Positions 60,220 through 64,000 of a stretch of 64,000 nt of DNA are shown piece after piece (position 1 is the first letter of the stretch; each line of letters opens with the position of its first letter). This DNA comes from Trematomus loennbergii. Lineage: Eukaryota > Chordata > Actinopteri > Perciformes > Nototheniidae. Where the stretch lies: contig JAAOOA010000163.1 in assembly GCA_012861695.1 (NCBI GenBank), forward strand, positions 33,501-97,500. Direction: 5' to 3'. The notes under the pieces are model-generated. The model ran no database searches, was not told where the DNA came from, and saw only the letters and a program-made list of their open reading frames with translations. Made by a program: the position numbers and the translations under genes.

Positions 60220-63200
60220 TACACTGTAAAAGAAAACTGCCAAACAAAACCCTTAAATTAAAGTAAAATACTTTCACTGAAATAAAGTGCTAAAGCAATT
60301 AATAAACAGGAATTGTCCTTAAAGATTTTACAGGAAAACACTGTAGTGTTACAGATGTTTCCTCTCTTTTCAAAATCCATTGTCTTAAAATGTTACATTC
60401 AAATACCTTAAATAAAGTTCTGATGAGAAAAACTGTTTTTTACATTTTTTTTATTAGATTTTTATGATCAAACACAAAAGTAAATGCAGAACCTAAAGTT
60501 CTACAGGTAGAATACTGTTATTTTACAGCTTTTTTCTAACATTTTCCAATCAAAGACGTTCAATAAAAAGACAGCACAAAATGTTCTGTAGGGAACAATT
60601 ACTATAAAAATGTTAAAACTTAAAATATAAAAATATTTGTAGAATTATACAACCATTAATGAATACAGCATTTAATATTTAAACATCTACTTATAAACAG
60701 TATAAACAAAAAGTAAGTTTAATTTTTTAAGATTACTTTGAAACATTCTCAACTGAAAATAACAGAAATTACAAAATGGCGACATATGTTCACATTGTCC
60801 ATTTGAAGGAGCAGTGTGCAGGATTTAGTACGTCTAACAATGGTAGGTTCCAACCAATGGATAACTTGTTCACTCACCCTCCTATCCCAAGTTTGTAGAG
60901 AATGTATATTGGCTGCAAAAAACTTGAGGCCCAATCATGTTTCCTCTGTCCATTCTGCGCTACTGTAGATGTGGCAGTGCAACCTAGAGGACAAAAAGAC
61001 AACAATTAGTAAACCATAATGATGAATGTTATTATCAGCAGCTGCCAATAGATCCCCCATCTTGTATGATGGACCTTTGAAGCAGGGTTGGAAACTTAAA
61101 CACACTATTGATTGTAAAACAGTTCTTGATAGCATCCCAAGGGAATTGATCAAATGCTAAACCCCTTCCAGAAAAAACAACTTTCTAATACCTTAGAAAC
61201 TACAACTAGGCGCTGGCATGAATGCAATGCTTCAGCTTCCTACAACTTTAAAGCTGTGTGGATGTGGCTCTATGAAGAGTTGTTCATATTTTTCTCATTC
61301 ATTTCATACGTTTAGAAGGGGGAACATAGTCTAACAGTTTGCTTTTGTTAATGTTACCTCGAGGCAAACTTGTGAGACTTGTTTCTGAAATCCCTTTCTC
61401 TTAAAGTGAATAAATAAAAACAAACAATGGAGCTTACCCTAAAACTAACCACTGGATTGCTTGTCTAACATGACCTAGTCCATAAATGAGGTAAGGGTGG
61501 GAACAATCAAACGCACTCTCGCAGGCACTGCGTGTTAGCGAAGTACAACTGGGATTTCGAAGAGGAAGATATGCTTGGTCAATTCTTAATAAAAAAGCAA
61601 AAGTAACAAATTGAGCACTTGAGTTTTCATTAGCAGCGCCTAGCTACAGCTGCGGAGCTTCGGTCAATACCGCTAACTGTCTATTTCCTTAAAATGGTAC
61701 ATATCGCTGAATCTATATTTTCATCTTCAGTTGATGAAATCTGCATAATGTCCCTGTACAATAAGATTCGAGCATTTTGTAATCCAGTGAGGAAATTCAA
61801 GACCAGTAAATATTGATTGATTAAACAACACTGAATACAATTGTAGGGTTTTCTTCAAACTCAGACTCTCTGCTGCGGCTGTACCTCAAAAGACAAAACA
61901 ATTCTCTGATGATCTTTGTTGAAAAAGGTCTGATTGTCCTGTACATGTACAATGTGGGGTATTTTTAAATACTTTACTAAACCACATTGAATATTATGTT
62001 AGACACAAGTTATTACTCACATATCAAAGTCTTTTCATCTGCAAGATGGAAGAATAGCTGGGTGCTGCCTGGAGAACTGATGAGGGACACCGGCTGGCGT
62101 CAGCAGCTTTCCACACAGCCATCACATCTTCTCTTCCATAGTCTTTACTGTCCACTGGTGCTCTGTCAAAAGAGTGAACATCACAGCTGTCATGTTAACC
62201 CTTTGTTACACAACATACAACCAACATGCGTCAAAAGTGACCCGAATTAGTTTTAATAGTAAATATCTTTGCAATAAATTACTTTAATCATTCAGGATTC
62301 CAGGTATTCCTCAATTAACCTGTTTTGGATCAACACCAAATTTTAATTTTTCCTTTCTTACTTTTTGAATACAAATCATGTTTGTATCACTACACTTCAC
62401 AACATGGGTCAAAATGATCCATATTATTTTGCTATGTTATTTGATGCATGGCTGAGTGTTTCTTTACTATACATTTTCAAATCTATTCCTTTAGTCATTA
62501 ATATTCAAAGTATTAATTAAATGCCTTGTTTTTGATTACCACAAATCATTATTTTCATTCTCCCGTTCTTAAATGATGAACTAAAATAGTTTAGGCCAAG
62601 TGTGATAAAAAATGCAAAAAAAATACATACTATAATTTTAGCAGTGATTTGGACCAAGCATGTATGATGTAGTAATACAAAAACTATTTTAGTTCACAGT
62701 GTGACATTAGCTAGTCATGTTAGCTTGTAATATATAGAGCAGAGCTAACTAGCAAGTTAGCTAAACGTTAGCGGTTAGCCATTTATGCTATGCTAGCTGT
62801 AACTAGAACATAACTATAACTATAACTGAACATTAACTAACTGGATACCACTGTAAGAAAGCTGTGAAACTTTACAATAAACTTGGCGACAACACTGTGA
62901 CACCCCGCTGCATGTTTATGTGTAATTCTCCCGTGTTGGAGATGAGAGGGTGGCGCAGCAGCACTGCAATAAGCTGTAAACTAACATTAGCTGCCACCTG
63001 TTAAGACCGGTTTCCCGGGCGCAACATCTTGCAAGAAACAGCATCTCAGGGCTTCTTAATATTTAACAACCTATTAATCATAACGGGAAGAAACTCAGCT
63101 AACCAGAAATACAGGAGACCCGCTCAAACTGACGTGGATGTTTTAAATGTGAACGACAGGCGCAGACAGTTCTCATTGGCAGGTTTCTTCGATGACGTTT

Positions 63201-63963
63201 ATATTAACCAATCAGGAGTGTTGTGGACTCATTCCAAACATGCCTGACTTGTCTGCCGTGTTTGGCTGAATTCTATTTCAAGTGCCGTAGCTCTGGCTGT
63301 CGGCCAGAATCCAAAAACCATACATTATACTGCATGTAAGACTATAACTAACCCTTATTACTGTATATTGACCAATGGGAAAAAAAACACAGCAACATAA
63401 CACATAAATAAAACAAGGATAACTGTGACTTATTGTTGTGTAAATAACAGTGTGTGTTTTAAACCTTGGTCCTCCCTGCAGAGATTTCTCCACTTTCTAT
63501 GATTTTTTTTTTTTTTAATGATATTGTCAACTGTAGATGTTTACAATATAGTAAGTTAGGAATTTCATGAAAACATATTTATTTACTTTTGTTTCAACAT
63601 TGGATATTTTGTGTTTGTGGTGGATTTTTTTACAGTTTCATGTGTAGGTACCTTAAAATTACAAAGAAATATCTTAAAGTCTTATAATAGTAATACACTT
63701 TTATATTACGAGGAGTTACATATTTAATTGCATGTATTTTCTGAAAGTGCAAAAATAGTGTAAATATGATATAGTAAATTTACTTTAAAAAAAAAATGAA
63801 ATAAATGTTATTTGTTGTCAAAATACTTAAAATAATGTTTTGGGTTGTTAATTTATAGTTCATATCTGTAATTTTACGGGATTTTGCAAGTTATTTAAAA
63901 AAACATAATTACTATAAAAAAATAATTATTTCCTGTAAAATTAGGATATTCTTTTACAGTGTA
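60220..63963. mobile_element. Candidate 3.7-kb CACTG-type DNA transposon with perfect 15-bp inverted ends
   Basis: tacactgtaaaagaa at 60220-60234 is exactly inverted at 63949-63963 (ttcttttacagtgta). TA lies outside each CACTG. The interior is AT-rich with several ttttacag and ctgtaaaat words near the ends. No transposase-sized frame is visible; a few short exon-like frames on the minus strand (for example near 62000-62170 and 60935-61153) are unidentified. Either a non-autonomous element or two independent CACTG elements facing each other. Confidence 0.55.
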
Positions 63964-64000
63964 TAGAATGTCTCAGTTCAAATCTTCCAGACGGTTTCAG

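Overview
The window is nuclear DNA of a bony fish, most likely a spiny-rayed teleost. It holds intron-containing, mostly immune-type genes embedded in dense fish-style repeats: L2-clade LINEs, tRNA-derived SINEs, hAT, Harbinger and Tc1-like remnants, a Ty3/Gypsy element, and long CA, GACA and TCTG microsatellites. I see no prokaryotic features. The species is not resolved.

Layout. 0-3 kb: an old LINE split by inserted repeats. 3.5-12.6 kb: a minus-strand gene of the BPI/LBP/PLTP lipid-binding family. I reconstruct 14 coding exons plus a 5' UTR exon and a TATA box; many introns consist of microsatellites, a Harbinger MITE or LINE debris. 13-16 kb: a Tc1/mariner remnant, a 0.5-kb imperfect tandem duplication and a SINE. 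16.3-17.6 kb: an unidentified two-exon protein with a C-terminal zinc-ribbon-like motif. 18.2-20 kb: an L2 LINE. 20.3-25.8 kb: a hAT-derived block followed by tandem units of about 600 bp; it recurs at 56.2-59.7 kb as a recent segmental duplication. 26.6-29.4 kb: a second L2 and a SINE nested inside a hAT element. 31.9-33.8 kb: a plus-strand single-V-set immunoglobulin receptor gene with a hAT and 33-bp minisatellite filling intron 1. 34-37.5 kb: repeats, including a second copy of that hAT and minisatellite. 38.1-46.2 kb: a minus-strand AIG1/GIMAP-like P-loop GTPase gene. Its 5.5-kb intron contains a hAT MITE, a foldback element, a full hAT copy with perfect 8-bp target duplications, and a compact LTR element with two LTRs. 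46.9-53.7 kb: a degraded duplicate of the 34-39 kb region, interrupted by a 5.8-kb Ty3/Gypsy element that has lost its 3' LTR. 55-55.8 kb: an internally deleted LINE. 59.7-64 kb: CACTG-ended DNA elements, one with perfect 15-bp terminal inverted repeats.

The host genes are not an operon, but three of them (BPI-like, Ig V-set, GIMAP-like) belong to families linked to innate immunity. In each, otherwise well-preserved exons join with consistent splice phases only if single bases are missing, and several of those sites are in homopolymer runs. This suggests either uncorrected indels in the assembly or several young pseudogenes, and it matters for how these genes are used.

The most interesting novel candidates are the compact LTR element at 42.7-44.5 kb (tRNA-Trp-type primer site, gag-like ORF, CpG-rich tandem repeats), the 600-bp tandem unit carrying a tRNA-like module, and the unidentified zinc-ribbon protein.
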